A stretch of 64,000 nucleotides of DNA from Actinomycetes bacterium (GCA_021791145.1 JAJYXE010000035.1:34778-98777); one strand, 5' to 3'; counted from the stretch's first letter, positions 34,034-42,572 are shown. Translations and numbers: made by a program. Notes: generated from the letters alone by a model not told the origin.

Positions 34034-35727
34034 CGGCTCTCCTCGCTCGGCGCCGGGATCCCCGCCTGATCGAGCTCGCCCCTCACGCGTGCACAGAACC
34101 GCTCTGCGTGACCGGCAGCCTGATCCTCGCCCCAGCCGAGCTCGGAGGCCATGAGCGCCGCCACCGCCGGCGCTGCGCGTGCCGCCGCCCTGGCGTCTTG
34201 GAGCGCCGCGCGCGTCCGGCGAAAGAGCGCGTCGTCGATCGACAGCGCCATCTCCTCGCGCACCGCGTAGACCACCTCTGCGCCGAGGTAGGGGAGCTCG
34301 TGGGAGATGGGGCGCGCGAGCTCCGGGCGCGCCCTGCACAGGGCCCGCACGTCGTCGGCCTCGGTGCCGTAGCGGCCGAAGAGCCGGTCGCCGCGCATCG
34401 ACGTGTCGATCGGGCCGGCCGGTGCGCCGCGCAGCCTGAGCCGGCGGGTCGGCGAGCGCCGTGCGAGGGACGCCTCGCCGAGCACCCGGCTCACGGCCCT
34501 CATCGTGTCCTCCGCCATTCGCCTGTAGGTGGTGAGCTTCCCCCCGGTCACCGTCACGAGGCCGTCAGGCGTGGTCCGGACCGAGTGGCGGCGGGAGAGG
34601 TCTGCCGTGCGGGCCGAGACGCGGCGGGCCCCGCCGCCCGATCTGAGCAGCGGCCGCAAGCCCGCCCACAGCGCGGTGACGTCCGCGGGGGCCAGCCCGG
34701 CTTCGGTCGACGCGTTGACCGCCGTGAGGAGGTAGTCCACGTCCTCGGGCGTGCAGGTGGGGTCGTCGAGCTGGCCGGGGTAGTCGGTGTCGGTCGTCCC
34801 CACATAGGTGACGCCCGCCTCGGGCCACGGCACGACGAAGATGGACCGGCGATCGCCGCGCACCGGGAGGACCGCGGCGACGTCGCAGGGGAGCGACGCG
34901 GCCGGCACGGCGAGGTGGACGCCCTTGGCGGGTCGCAGCGTCGGCGGCTGGGCGCCCGCGGCCAGCGCACGGACGTCGTCGGCCCACACCCCGGTCGCGT
35001 TCACCACGGCCTTCGCGCGCACGTCGAAGTCGGGCCCTGTGGCGGCGTCCCCGAACGCGCCGGCCGCGCCGGGCATGACCGCCGGGCTCACCCGGGCGCC
35101 GTGCACCTTTCCGGCCCGGTCCGTGAGGAGCGCGGTCACCTCGGCGTAGTTGGCCGCGACGGCGCCGTGGTCGAGCACCGCCGTGCGCGCCACCGCGAGC
35201 ACGAGACGTGCGTCGTCGGCGTGCGCGTCGGGGTAGACGAAGCCCCCCGCGAGGTCGTCGGCGCGCAGCACCGGCAGGTGGGCGAGCGCTTCGTCGCGTC
35301 CGACGCGCCGGTGGCGCGTCCCGATCCGCCAGCCGCCGGTCAGGTCGTAGAGCCACAGCGCGGTGGAGAGCGACCGCGCGACGGACCCTCTGACCACGCC
35401 GTCGCGCCCGAAGATCGGGATGAGGAACGGGAGGGGGCTCACCAGGTGCGCTGCGTTGCGGAGCAGCGCCTGCCGCTCGGCGAGGCTCTCGTAGACGAGA
35501 CCGAGCTCCCCCTGCTGGAGGTAGCGGAGGCCGCCGTGCACGAGCTTGGAGGACCTCGACGAGGTCCCCGACGCGAAGTCCCCCTTGTCCACGAGGGCGG
35601 TGCGCAGGCCGCGGCTCGCGGCGTCGAGCGCCACGCCGGCGCCGGTGATCCCGCCGCCGACGACGAGGACGTCGAACTCCTCGGCTGCGAGCCGCGCCAG
35701 CGCGTCGCGGCGCTCGAAGACGCTCAT
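34030..35727 (-). CDS. glpD: Glycerol-3-phosphate dehydrogenase (FAD)
   Basis: The 565-residue flavoenzyme oxidises glycerol 3-phosphate to dihydroxyacetone phosphate at the membrane, feeding electrons to the quinone pool. The FAD-binding motif VVGGGITGAGVALDAASRG is at residues 22-40, followed by GTSSRSSKLVHGGLRYL, and the middle VGTTDTDY and C-terminal helical domain are typical. The ATG at 35727 is chosen, giving a normal N-terminus; the frame is open to 35775. It heads the six-gene minus-strand run and is divergent from the Fur-type regulator, 89 bp away. Confidence 0.93.
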   Translation of the reverse strand: MSVFERRDALARLAAEEFDVLVVGGGITGAGVALDAASRGLRTALVDKGDFASGTSSRSSKLVHGGLRYLQQGELGLVYESLAERQALLRNAAHLVSPLPFLIPIFGRDGVVRGSVARSLSTALWLYDLTGGWRIGTRHRRVGRDEALAHLPVLRADDLAGGFVYPDAHADDARLVLAVARTAVLDHGAVAANYAEVTALLTDRAGKVHGARVSPAVMPGAAGAFGDAATGPDFDVRAKAVVNATGVWADDVRALAAGAQPPTLRPAKGVHLAVPAASLPCDVAAVLPVRGDRRSIFVVPWPEAGVTYVGTTDTDYPGQLDDPTCTPEDVDYLLTAVNASTEAGLAPADVTALWAGLRPLLRSGGGARRVSARTADLSRRHSVRTTPDGLVTVTGGKLTTYRRMAEDTMRAVSRVLGEASLARRSPTRRLRLRGAPAGPIDTSMRGDRLFGRYGTEADDVRALCRARPELARPISHELPYLGAEVVYAVREEMALSIDDALFRRTRAALQDARAAARAAPAVAALMASELGWGEDQAAGHAERFCARVRGELDQAGIPAPSEESR

Positions 35728-35770
35728 CGGCGCAAGCGTGCCACAGAGCGCGCTGGGAATTCGCTGGAGA

Positions 35771-35783
35771 GACAATTCGTGTC
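35771..35783. promoter_or_regulatory. Inverted repeat GACA-N5-TGTC, candidate operator
   Basis: GACAATTCGTGTC is an interrupted palindrome between glpD and the Fur-family gene. Its right half overlaps the expected -35 position of the Fur promoter, so it could be an autoregulatory site. Direct evidence is lacking. Confidence 0.4.
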
Positions 35784-35802
35784 GAGCGACAACGGTTCAC
35801 GG

Positions 35803-35808
35803 TATCGT
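35803..35808 (+). promoter_or_regulatory. Putative -10 element for Fur-family gene
   Basis: TATCGT lies 5 bases before GTG 35814 and 8 before ATG 35817, with no ribosome-binding site, indicating a leaderless transcript. Confidence 0.45.
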
Positions 35809-35816
35809 CTGCAGTG

Positions 35817-36380
35817 ATGCGCACCCCGACCGAGCTGACTGCGCTCTTCCGTGCCAACGGGCGGAACGTGACCCCCCAGCGCCAGTGCATCTTCCGCGCG
35901 CTCCAAGGCGACGACACGCACCCGACCGCGGAGCAGGTCCACGAGACCGTGCGGGCGGAGATGGAGACGGTCTCGCTCAAGACCGTCTACCAGACGCTCC
36001 ACGATCTGGCCGACCTCGGAGAGGTCACGATGCTCGACGTCGGCACGGGTGCGCTGCGCGTCGACCCCAACGTCGAGCGTCCCCACCACCACCTCGTCTG
36101 CCGGACGTGCGGGAAGGTGCGCGACGTGTTCGTCGACCTTCCGGTCCTCGAGTTGCCAGCGAGCCGATCCCAGGGCTACGACGTGGAGAGAGGGGAGGTC
36201 GTGTTCCGCGGGCTGTGCGGCGAGTGCCGTGCCAGCAGTCGGCGTGCGCCGGTCCCGACTACCCGAGCATCCGTCCACCAGCGCTCCGAGCCGAGCGCAC
36301 CACACCACCACAGGAGGAGCAATGCCCCAGCTCAAGGGTTCCAAGACCGAGGACAACCTCAAGACCGCGTTTGCGGGTGA
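35817..36380 (+). CDS. Fur-family regulator (PerR/Fur-like)
   Basis: The normal Fur fold spans about residues 1-140: winged helix with VSLKTVYQTLHDLADLGEV (52-70), His-rich metal site ERPHHH (88-92), and two structural zinc CxxC pairs (Cys95/98, Cys134/137). Location before rubrerythrin suggests a PerR-like peroxide or iron sensor. After residue 140 the frame continues 47 residues with no family match, and its last 59 bases overlap the rubrerythrin gene, so the tail may be a recent read-through. The ATG at 35817 or GTG at 35814 are both possible. Confidence 0.88.
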   Translation: MRTPTELTALFRANGRNVTPQRQCIFRALQGDDTHPTAEQVHETVRAEMETVSLKTVYQTLHDLADLGEVTMLDVGTGALRVDPNVERPHHHLVCRTCGKVRDVFVDLPVLELPASRSQGYDVERGEVVFRGLCGECRASSRRAPVPTTRASVHQRSEPSAPHHHRRSNAPAQGFQDRGQPQDRVCG

Positions 36381-36741
36381 GAGCCAGGCGAACCGGCGCT
36401 ACCTGTACTTCGCGCAGAAGGCGGACGTGGAGGGCTACCCGGACGTGGCCGCCCTCTTCCGCTCCGTGGCGGAGGGCGAGACCGGGCACGCCTTCGGCCA
36501 CTTCGACTTCCTGCGCGAGGTCGGCGACCCTGTGACCGGGGCGCCGGTCGGCCCGACCTCGGACAACCTCAAGAGCGCGATCGAAGGCGAGACCTACGAG
36601 TACACGGAGATGTACCCGGGATTCGCCAAGACCGCCCGCGAGGAGGGGTTCGAGGAGATCGCCGAGTGGCTCGAGACCCTCGCGCGCGCCGAGAAGTCCC
36701 ACGCGGGCCGCTTCGCCAAGGGGCTCGAGTCGGTCTCCTGA
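36322..36741 (+). CDS. Rubrerythrin (diiron domain only)
   Basis: The 139-residue protein is a ferritin-like four-helix bundle with repeated diiron ligands: [22 protein letters not shown] and [11 protein letters not shown] supply the glutamates and histidines. It lacks the C-terminal rubredoxin domain of classical rubrerythrin, like sulerythrin-type proteins. It probably reduces hydrogen peroxide in the cytoplasm. ACAGGAGGAGC gives a very strong ribosome site for the ATG at 36322. It is likely transcribed with the Fur-family gene it overlaps. Confidence 0.93.
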   Translation: MPQLKGSKTEDNLKTAFAGESQANRRYLYFAQKADVEGYPDVAALFRSVAEGETGHAFGHFDFLREVGDPVTGAPVGPTSDNLKSAIEGETYEYTEMYPGFAKTAREEGFEEIAEWLETLARAEKSHAGRFAKGLESVS

Positions 36742-36777
36742 GCCCTGAGCCCCTGAGGCCCTGAGCCCCTCAGCATC

Positions 36778-37404
36778 GTGGCCGCCAGGCCGCTCGATCT
36801 CGACGACATCCTCGACCTTCGCGCCTACGAGCGCGTCCGTGACGAGTACCGCCGGCACGTGATCGAGCTGAAGCGCCGTCGTCGCGTGGCGCTCGGCCCC
36901 ATCCTCTCGGCGGTCTTCGAGTGCGCCGAGACTGTCCGGTTCCAGGTGCAAGAGATGGCACGGGCCGAGCGGATCGCGACGGACGAGGGGATCCGTCAGG
37001 AGCTGGACGTGTACAACCGGCTCCTGCCCGCCCGAGGAGAGCTCTCCGCGACCCTCTTCGTCGAGCTCACGACCGAAGCGGACCTCCGGCGATGGCTGCC
37101 CAAGCTGGTGGGCATCGAGCGTGCGCTCGTCTTCGAGCTGGGCGAGCCGGTCGACCTGCGCCTCCCGGGCGTGCCGGAGGCGACCCACGCCGAGGCACTG
37201 ACCAGGGAGTCGGTCACCGCCGCGGTCCACTACGTGCGCTTCGGCTTCCCCGAGGCCGCGACGGCGAGGCTCTCAAGGGACGATCCGGTCGCGCTCGCGG
37301 CGCGACACCCCGAGTACGAGGCCCGGACCGAGCTGGCTCCTGAGGTGCGCGCCGAACTCGTCGCCGACCTCGAGGGCGCCGACGAGCTGATGCCCCTCAG
37401 CTGA
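36778..37404 (+). CDS. DUF3501 family protein
   Basis: This 208-residue cytoplasmic protein matches the DUF3501 pattern ([20 protein letters not shown] near the N-terminus, then an FEC and alpha-helical core). DUF3501 genes are often found next to rubrerythrin and GlpC-like Fe-S proteins, as here with rubrerythrin 36 bp upstream. Biochemical function is unknown. The GTG at 36778 lacks a strong ribosome site, and the spacer holds a duplicated GCCCTGAGCCCCTGAG, so the start is not certain. Confidence 0.82.
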   Translation: MAARPLDLDDILDLRAYERVRDEYRRHVIELKRRRRVALGPILSAVFECAETVRFQVQEMARAERIATDEGIRQELDVYNRLLPARGELSATLFVELTTEADLRRWLPKLVGIERALVFELGEPVDLRLPGVPEATHAEALTRESVTAAVHYVRFGFPEAATARLSRDDPVALAARHPEYEARTELAPEVRAELVADLEGADELMPLS

Positions 37405-37409
37405 CCCGC

Positions 37410-37486
37410 GGGTGCGCCGGGTGGGTTCGTGCGGGCGCCGGGTGGGCTCGCGCGGGCGCCGGGTGGGCTCGTGCGGGCGCCACGTG
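37410..37486. repeat. 21-bp tandem repeat, about 3.5 copies
   Basis: Two exact copies of GCGGGCGCCGGGTGGGCTCGY (37431-37451, 37452-37472), a diverged copy before and a partial copy after, lie just beyond the DUF3501 stop codon in non-coding DNA. Confidence 0.85.
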
Positions 37487-37567
37487 CACAGGGCCCGTCC
37501 GGCCTCGTCGGGCTCACGTCGAGCACCGCATCGCCCCTGGCCAGAGCGGTCCCCGCGGGCCAAGGCC

Positions 37568-37597
37568 TTTACACGAGCCGCCACGGTGCGCCATAAT
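37568..37597 (+). promoter_or_regulatory. Sigma-70-like promoter of whiB
   Basis: TTTACA (37568-37573) and CATAAT (37592-37597), 18 bp apart, form the clearest -35/-10 pair in the window. Transcription from about 37604 would give an 87-nt leader before the whiB ATG. Confidence 0.6.
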
Positions 37598-37690
37598 CGA
37601 CGTTCTGCCGCAATTCGGGTGGGCCTTGTGGGGAGCCTGCGGGGAAACGGGTGTCGGCAGGCCCAGCCAGATCAGAGGATGTGCGTTTCC

Positions 37691-37924
37691 ATGAATGCCA
37701 CGTGGCGCAAGCGGGCCGCCTGCCGAGGCATCGACGTCGAGATCTTCTTCCCCGAGACAGAGGATGCTGACGTGGAGGCGGCGAAGGCCGTGTGCGAGAC
37801 GTGCCCGGTCCGCGAGGCGTGCCTCGAGCACGCGCTGGCACACCGCGAGCGCGAAGGGGTCTGGGGCGGGACGACGGAGCGGGAGCGCCGCCGGATCCTC
37901 CGGCAGCGCCGCAAGTCCGCCTGA
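37691..37924 (+). CDS. WhiB-family iron-sulfur regulator
   Basis: The 77-residue protein has the four cysteines that bind a 4Fe-4S cluster (Cys11, Cys35, Cys38, Cys44), the GVWGG turn (56-60) and a basic C-terminus (ERERRRILRQRRK). WhiB proteins are confined to actinobacteria and work with the primary sigma factor to control division, redox or stress genes. The ATG at 37691 with GAGGA upstream is chosen; ATG 37679 would add four residues. Subfamily is not assigned; the short length suggests WhiB1/WhiB2/WhiB4-like rather than WhiB7. Confidence 0.93.
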   Translation: MNATWRKRAACRGIDVEIFFPETEDADVEAAKAVCETCPVREACLEHALAHREREGVWGGTTERERRRILRQRRKSA

Positions 37925-38045
37925 CGCACCCGGCCTGACGCATTCGGGCGCACGCACCCGGACACGTTCAGGTGCCGCCGAGCGCGAGGGCAATCCATCG
38001 GTCGGGTTGGACGACGGAGCTCCGGGGTGACGCGCGGGCACGGGC

Positions 38046-38051
38046 TAACGT
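38046..38051 (+). promoter_or_regulatory. Putative -10 element for acyl-CoA dehydrogenase gene
   Basis: TAACGT ends 8 bases before the GTG at 38060, with no Shine-Dalgarno sequence, fitting a leaderless start. Confidence 0.45.
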
Positions 38052-38059
38052 CACCTGCC

Positions 38060-39235
38060 GTGACGTTCGAGCTTCCCGAGGAGATGCAGGCCCTTCAGGC
38101 GTCGGTGCGCAAGCTGGCACGTGACAAGGTGAAACCCCGCGCCCGCGAGATCGATCGGACCGGCGAGTACCCGGCCGACCTGTTCGAAGCGTTCCGCGAC
38201 GCCGGCCTCCTCGGCTTGTGCATCCCCGAGGAGCTGGGCGGCTCAGGTGCCGGGGTCCTGGGCCTCAGCGTCGCGATCGAGGAAGTCGCGAAGTACTCCA
38301 ACACCGCGGCCCTGATGCTCCTCCTCACCAGGCTCCCGACGGGACCGGTCATGATCGCCGGCAGCGAGGACCAGAAGCGCCGCTACCTGCCGGGGATCGC
38401 AGACGGCCGCCAACGTGCTGCATTCGGGCTGTCGGAGCCACAGGCGGGGAGCGACGTGATGGGCATGCAGACGAGAGGGGTGCCGGACCCGGACCGCCCG
38501 GGCGGGTGGATCCTGACCGGGACCAAGTGCTGGATGTCGGGGGTCCGCGAAGCGGACTGGTACACGGTCTTCGCCAAGACGGGCGATCCCAAGAGCAGGG
38601 CGCACGACTCGGTGACCGCCTTCATCGTCGAGCGGGCCTTCGACGGCGTGTCGGTCGGCCGGACCGACAAGAAGATGGGTGTCCGTGGAGTGGACACCGG
38701 CGAGCTGCATCTCGACGGCGTGCGCGTCCCAGCCGAGAACGTGATCGGGGAGGTCGGCGGGTTCCAGCTCGCGATGCTCGGCCTCAACTCGATGCGCCCG
38801 GTGGTCGCGGCACGCGGCATCGGGCTTGCCGAGGGTGCGCTCATGTACGCGACGGACTACGTGAAGGCGCGCCCCGCCTTCGGCAAGACGATCGCGGACT
38901 TTCAGGGGATCCGGTGGGAGATCGCCAAGTGCGCGGTGGACATCGAAGCGGCCCGTCTGCTCACGTACCGTGCGGCGGCGATGTCGGACGCCGGACGGTT
39001 CATGAAGGAGGACGTGCCGTTCCTCTCGATGGCGAAGTACTACGCCACGGAGCTGGCCGTGCGCGCCTCTGGGCTCGCCGTCCAGTTGCTGGGGGCCGCG
39101 GGCTACATGGAGGACCACCCCGCGGAGCTGTGGTACCGCGACGCCCGCCAGCTCACCATCGTGGAGGGCACCTCGCAGGTCCAGCTCGATCTCATCGCAC
39201 GCGGGGTGATCGACGGTGACCTCTGGTGGGACTGA
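38060..39235 (+). CDS. Acyl-CoA dehydrogenase
   Basis: This 391-residue flavoenzyme introduces a trans-2 double bond into acyl-CoA and passes electrons to ETF. It has the N-terminal helical domain, FGLSEPQAGSDV (FAD/substrate loop), the beta domain with KCWMSG, and the C-terminal helical domain ending with IVEGTSQVQLDLIAR, where the loop and catalytic glutamate region of short/medium-chain enzymes lies. Chain-length preference is not evident. The GTG at 38060 is chosen because of the upstream -10-like hexamer. It overlaps trpD by 20 bp. Confidence 0.92.
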   Translation: MTFELPEEMQALQASVRKLARDKVKPRAREIDRTGEYPADLFEAFRDAGLLGLCIPEELGGSGAGVLGLSVAIEEVAKYSNTAALMLLLTRLPTGPVMIAGSEDQKRRYLPGIADGRQRAAFGLSEPQAGSDVMGMQTRGVPDPDRPGGWILTGTKCWMSGVREADWYTVFAKTGDPKSRAHDSVTAFIVERAFDGVSVGRTDKKMGVRGVDTGELHLDGVRVPAENVIGEVGGFQLAMLGLNSMRPVVAARGIGLAEGALMYATDYVKARPAFGKTIADFQGIRWEIAKCAVDIEAARLLTYRAAAMSDAGRFMKEDVPFLSMAKYYATELAVRASGLAVQLLGAAGYMEDHPAELWYRDARQLTIVEGTSQVQLDLIARGVIDGDLWWD

Positions 39236-40391
39236 CGCCCCTGCGGCGTCACCGGCGTTGAACCCGAAGGCAGCGTTCGCCGAGCTCGGCGGGTGGCCAG
39301 GCGCCCTCAGCCGGATCGTCGCCGGCGCGTCACTGACCGGAGACGAGGCGGGGGTGCTGATCGGGGAGGTGCTCGACGGGACGGCGACCCCGGCTCAGAC
39401 TGCGGCGCTGTTGATCGGTCTGCGGATGAAGGGGGAGACCGTCGCAGAGATGACGGGGCTCGTCCGAGCCATGCTCGCCCACGCGGTCCCCTTGCAGGTG
39501 GAAGGGGACGTGGTCGACGTCGTGGGGACCGGCGGCGACCGGCTCGCGAGCATCAACGTGTCGACGCTCGCCGCATGCATCGCTGCGGGAGCAGGGGCGA
39601 GCGTCTGCAAGCACGGCAACCGCGCCGCTTCCTCCTCGGTCGGCACCGCGGACGTCCTCGAGGCCCTCGGCGTCGCCGTCGACCTCGGGCCAAAGGGGGT
39701 CGCGCGTTGCGTGCGCGAGGTCGGGATGGGCTTCTGCTTCGCGCCCCGCTACCACCCCGCCATGCGCTACGCAGGCCCCGTGCGCCGAGAGCTCGGGGTG
39801 CCGACGGTGCTCAACTTCCTCGGCCCGCTCGCCAATCCCGCCGGGGCGCGTCGCCAGCTCGTCGGGGTGAGCGACCCCAAGATGGCGGGGAAGATGGCCG
39901 AGGTCCTCGGCGCCAACGGCAGCGTGCACGCCATGGTCGTGCACGCAGACGACGGCCTCGACGAGCTGAGCGTGACGTCTCCGTCCAGCGTCCTCGAGGT
40001 CGTCTCCGACGCTGCGGCGCCCGGTCACTACGCGCTGCGCTCCTGGCGGTTCGAACCCGAAGAGCTCGGGATCGCCCGCTCGACGATGAGCGAGCTGCGC
40101 GGCGGCGACGCCGCGTTCAACGCGGCGGTCATCCGCCGCGTCCTCGAGGGCGAGCGAAGCGCGCGGCGGGACATCGGCGTGCTCAACGCGGCAGCGTCGC
40201 TCGTGGTGGCCGGCCTCGCTCCCGGCCTTCCCGAGGGCGTCGACATGGCCACCGACGCGCTCGACGCAGGCCGCGCCCTGGCGGTGCTCGAAAGGCTCGT
40301 GCAGGTGTCGTGCGAGGAGGCGGACGCCGAGCGCGCGGCCGGAGCTCAGCCTTCCCTCGAAGGCAGCGGGCTGCCGTCCGCGGCGACATAG
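39216..40391 (+). CDS. trpD: Anthranilate phosphoribosyltransferase
   Basis: TrpD transfers phosphoribosyl from PRPP to anthranilate in tryptophan biosynthesis. The 391-residue frame contains the PRPP motif VVGTGGD (102-108), KHGNRAASS (132-140) and the MRYAGPVRRELG region that binds anthranilate. Family size is about 340, and the N-terminal 20 residues are extra; a TTG at 39257 would shorten it. It overlaps the acyl-CoA dehydrogenase end by 20 bp, so it appears co-transcribed with it, away from other trp genes. Its 3' end overlaps the convergent methyltransferase by 46 bp. Confidence 0.92.
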   Translation: MTSGGTDAPAASPALNPKAAFAELGGWPGALSRIVAGASLTGDEAGVLIGEVLDGTATPAQTAALLIGLRMKGETVAEMTGLVRAMLAHAVPLQVEGDVVDVVGTGGDRLASINVSTLAACIAAGAGASVCKHGNRAASSSVGTADVLEALGVAVDLGPKGVARCVREVGMGFCFAPRYHPAMRYAGPVRRELGVPTVLNFLGPLANPAGARRQLVGVSDPKMAGKMAEVLGANGSVHAMVVHADDGLDELSVTSPSSVLEVVSDAAAPGHYALRSWRFEPEELGIARSTMSELRGGDAAFNAAVIRRVLEGERSARRDIGVLNAAASLVVAGLAPGLPEGVDMATDALDAGRALAVLERLVQVSCEEADAERAAGAQPSLEGSGLPSAAT

Positions 40392-41227
40392 CGGATCCCC
40401 TCGTCGCCGAGGCGCCGCCGCATCACCTCGAGCGCGTCCGGGCTGTCGTCGACGAGCACGAAGCGCCGCCCGAGCTCCCGGGCGACCGCCCCGGTCGTGC
40501 CGCTGCCGGCGAAGAAGTCGAGCACGCGCCTTCCCGGTGCCGACGACGCGTGCACGATGCGCCGCAGCACCCCCGCAGGCTTCTGGGTGGGGTAGCCGGT
40601 CTTCTCCGACCCGGCGGTCGGGACGATCGTGTGCCACCACACGTCGGTGGGGAGCTTCCCGCGGGCCGCCTTGTCGGCGGTGACGAGCCCCGGCGCCATG
40701 TAGGGGATCCGCTCGATCGCTGTGCGGTCGAAGTGGTGGGCGCCGACGTGCTTGGCGTAGACGAGGATCGTGTCGTGCTTGGCCGGCCAACGGTCGCGCG
40801 CCCTTCCGCCGTAGTCGTACGCCCAGATGATCTCGTTGAGGAATGCCCTGCTGCCGAAGACGCCGTCGAGCAGCACCTTCACGTAGTGCGCCTCGCGGTA
40901 GTCGAGATGGACGTAGAGGGTGCCGTCCGCGCTGAGCAGCCGGCGCGCCTCGGCGAGCCGGGGGCCGAGGAACCCCACGTAGTCCGGGTAGGAGTCGCCG
41001 AACTCGCGCACGCCCGACGCTTCGGTGCGGTAACGGCGACCGCCGAAGCCCGTACGGTCGCCGCCCTCGTCACGCGTGGTGCGAAGCGTCCGGCGCCTCC
41101 TGGTTGCACCGGTGTTGAACGGAGGGTCGACGTAGACGAGCTGGAAGGACTCGTCGGGGAGGGCGCGCAGGACGTCCGCGTTGTCGCCGAAGACGACGTA
41201 GTCGCGCTCGCTCGTGAGGTCGATCAT
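40346..41227 (-). CDS. Solitary site-specific DNA methyltransferase (N6-adenine/N4-cytosine)
   Basis: The 293-residue protein has motif IV DPPFNTG (34-40) before motif I FAGSGTT (239-245), the beta-class order, with YPTQKP (212-217) before motif I. It should methylate adenine N6 or cytosine N4 in a specific DNA sequence using S-adenosylmethionine. DPPF with FNTG resembles type III Mod and related enzymes more than m4C enzymes. No restriction endonuclease, helicase or specificity gene is nearby, so it looks solitary. A 26-bp repeat array lies just upstream of its ATG. Confidence 0.9.
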   Translation of the reverse strand: MIDLTSERDYVVFGDNADVLRALPDESFQLVYVDPPFNTGATRRRRTLRTTRDEGGDRTGFGGRRYRTEASGVREFGDSYPDYVGFLGPRLAEARRLLSADGTLYVHLDYREAHYVKVLLDGVFGSRAFLNEIIWAYDYGGRARDRWPAKHDTILVYAKHVGAHHFDRTAIERIPYMAPGLVTADKAARGKLPTDVWWHTIVPTAGSEKTGYPTQKPAGVLRRIVHASSAPGRRVLDFFAGSGTTGAVARELGRRFVLVDDSPDALEVMRRRLGDEGIRYVAADGSPLPSREG

Positions 41228-41262
41228 GAGTTGCCCGGCACCCGGCGCCGCCGCCGACCCTA

Positions 41263-41366
41263 GCTCGCAGTCGCCGCCGGCGACCCGGGCTCGCAGTCGC
41301 CGCCGGCGACCCGGGCTCGCAGTCGCCGCCGGCGACCCGGGCTCGCAGTCGGCGCCGGCGACCCGG
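41263..41366. repeat. 26-bp tandem array, 4 copies, each with a palindrome
   Basis: Four direct repeats of 26 bp start at 41263, 41289, 41315 and 41341. The first three are identical and each contains GTCGCCGCCGGCGAC, a 7-bp inverted repeat around one base; the fourth has a single change that breaks one arm. The array occupies the space between divergent methyltransferase and racemase genes, and the unit length rules out a translated repeat. Confidence 0.93.
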
Positions 41367-41405
41367 GCGCCGCCGACCCCCGGTGCCATCCGCAAAGATG
41401 GCGGG

Positions 41406-42569
41406 ATGCACGACGACGACGCCGGACCCGCGGTGGGGCCTCTCCACGGCGTGCGCGTGCTCGAGCTCGCCGGGCTCGGGCCCGCGCCGTATGCGTGCAT
41501 GCTCCTCGCCGAGGCGGGTGCCGATGTGCTGCGGCTCGAGCGTCCAGGCCCTGCGGGGGCTCGGCGGCAGGGGACGAACGTGGACCTTCTGAGGCGCAGC
41601 CGGCCCTCGGTGGGCATCGACCTCAAGCGGCGCGAGGCGATCTCGCTGGTCCTGGATCTCGCGGCGCGCGCGGATGTGCTCGTCGAGGGGTTCCGGCCGG
41701 GCGTGGCCGAGCGGCTCGGGCTCGGTCCAGAGGCGTGCTGGGCGCGCAACGCCCGCCTCGTCTACGGGCGGATGACCGGATGGGGCCAGGACGGGCCGCT
41801 CGCCGGACGCGTGGGGCACGACATCGACTACATCGCGCTCGCAGGGGCGCTGTGGCCGATCGGCCGCGAGCGTGATGCGCCTGTCCCGCCGCTCAACCTC
41901 GTCGGTGACTTCGGCGGAGGCGGGATGCTGCTCGCGTTCGGCGTGGTGGCAGCGCTTCTCGAGGCGCAGCGCTCAGGGGTCGGGCAGGTGGTCGACGCGG
42001 CGATGGTGGACGGGGCGGCCTCGCTCACCACCATGCTGCACGGCATGTGGCTCTCGGGCGACTGGCAGCCCGCGCGCGGGGTGAACCTCCTCGACACCGG
42101 CGCGCCCTTCTACGAGGTCTACGAGACCGCCGACGGCGGCCACATGGCGGTGGGCGCGCTCGAGCCGCAGTTCTTCGCCGCCCTGCTCGACGGGCTCGGG
42201 CTGCGTGAGGAGGACGTCGGTCCGCAGTTCGACCGTGCGCGCTGGCCGGAGATGAAAGCCCGCTTCCGGGGGGTGTTCAGGACGAAGACCCGCAGCGAGT
42301 GGGCAGCTGTCTTCGAAGGCCGCGACGCGTGTGTCGCGCCGGTGCTCGCGCCGTGGGAGGCGCCCGACCACCCGCACAACCGCGCGCGCTCGACGTTCGT
42401 GGTGCACGACGGCAGGCCGCAGCCCGGTGCGGTTCCCCGCTTCAGCAGGACGCCCGCTGCGCTGCGGCACGCCCCTGGCACCAAGGAGGCGCTCGGCTAC
42501 TGGGGGGTCGCCGAAGAGGCGTTCGAGACGCTGACGCGCTCGGGGGTGGTCACCGCCTCCGAGGTGTGA
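41406..42569 (+). CDS. CoA transferase III family, alpha-methylacyl-CoA racemase-like
   Basis: This 387-residue protein belongs to the CaiB/BaiF family. GHDIDYIALAG (137-147) and LVGDFGGGGM (165-174) give His138 and Asp168, spaced exactly like the His126/Asp156 pair of mycobacterial alpha-methylacyl-CoA racemase; true class III transferases use an aspartate near 169 in another context. It would therefore epimerise 2-methyl-branched acyl-CoA for beta-oxidation, and the nearby acyl-CoA dehydrogenase fits. The ATG at 41406 has no strong ribosome site. Confidence 0.88.
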   Translation: MHDDDAGPAVGPLHGVRVLELAGLGPAPYACMLLAEAGADVLRLERPGPAGARRQGTNVDLLRRSRPSVGIDLKRREAISLVLDLAARADVLVEGFRPGVAERLGLGPEACWARNARLVYGRMTGWGQDGPLAGRVGHDIDYIALAGALWPIGRERDAPVPPLNLVGDFGGGGMLLAFGVVAALLEAQRSGVGQVVDAAMVDGAASLTTMLHGMWLSGDWQPARGVNLLDTGAPFYEVYETADGGHMAVGALEPQFFAALLDGLGLREEDVGPQFDRARWPEMKARFRGVFRTKTRSEWAAVFEGRDACVAPVLAPWEAPDHPHNRARSTFVVHDGRPQPGAVPRFSRTPAALRHAPGTKEALGYWGVAEEAFETLTRSGVVTASEV

Positions 42570-42572
42570 CCG

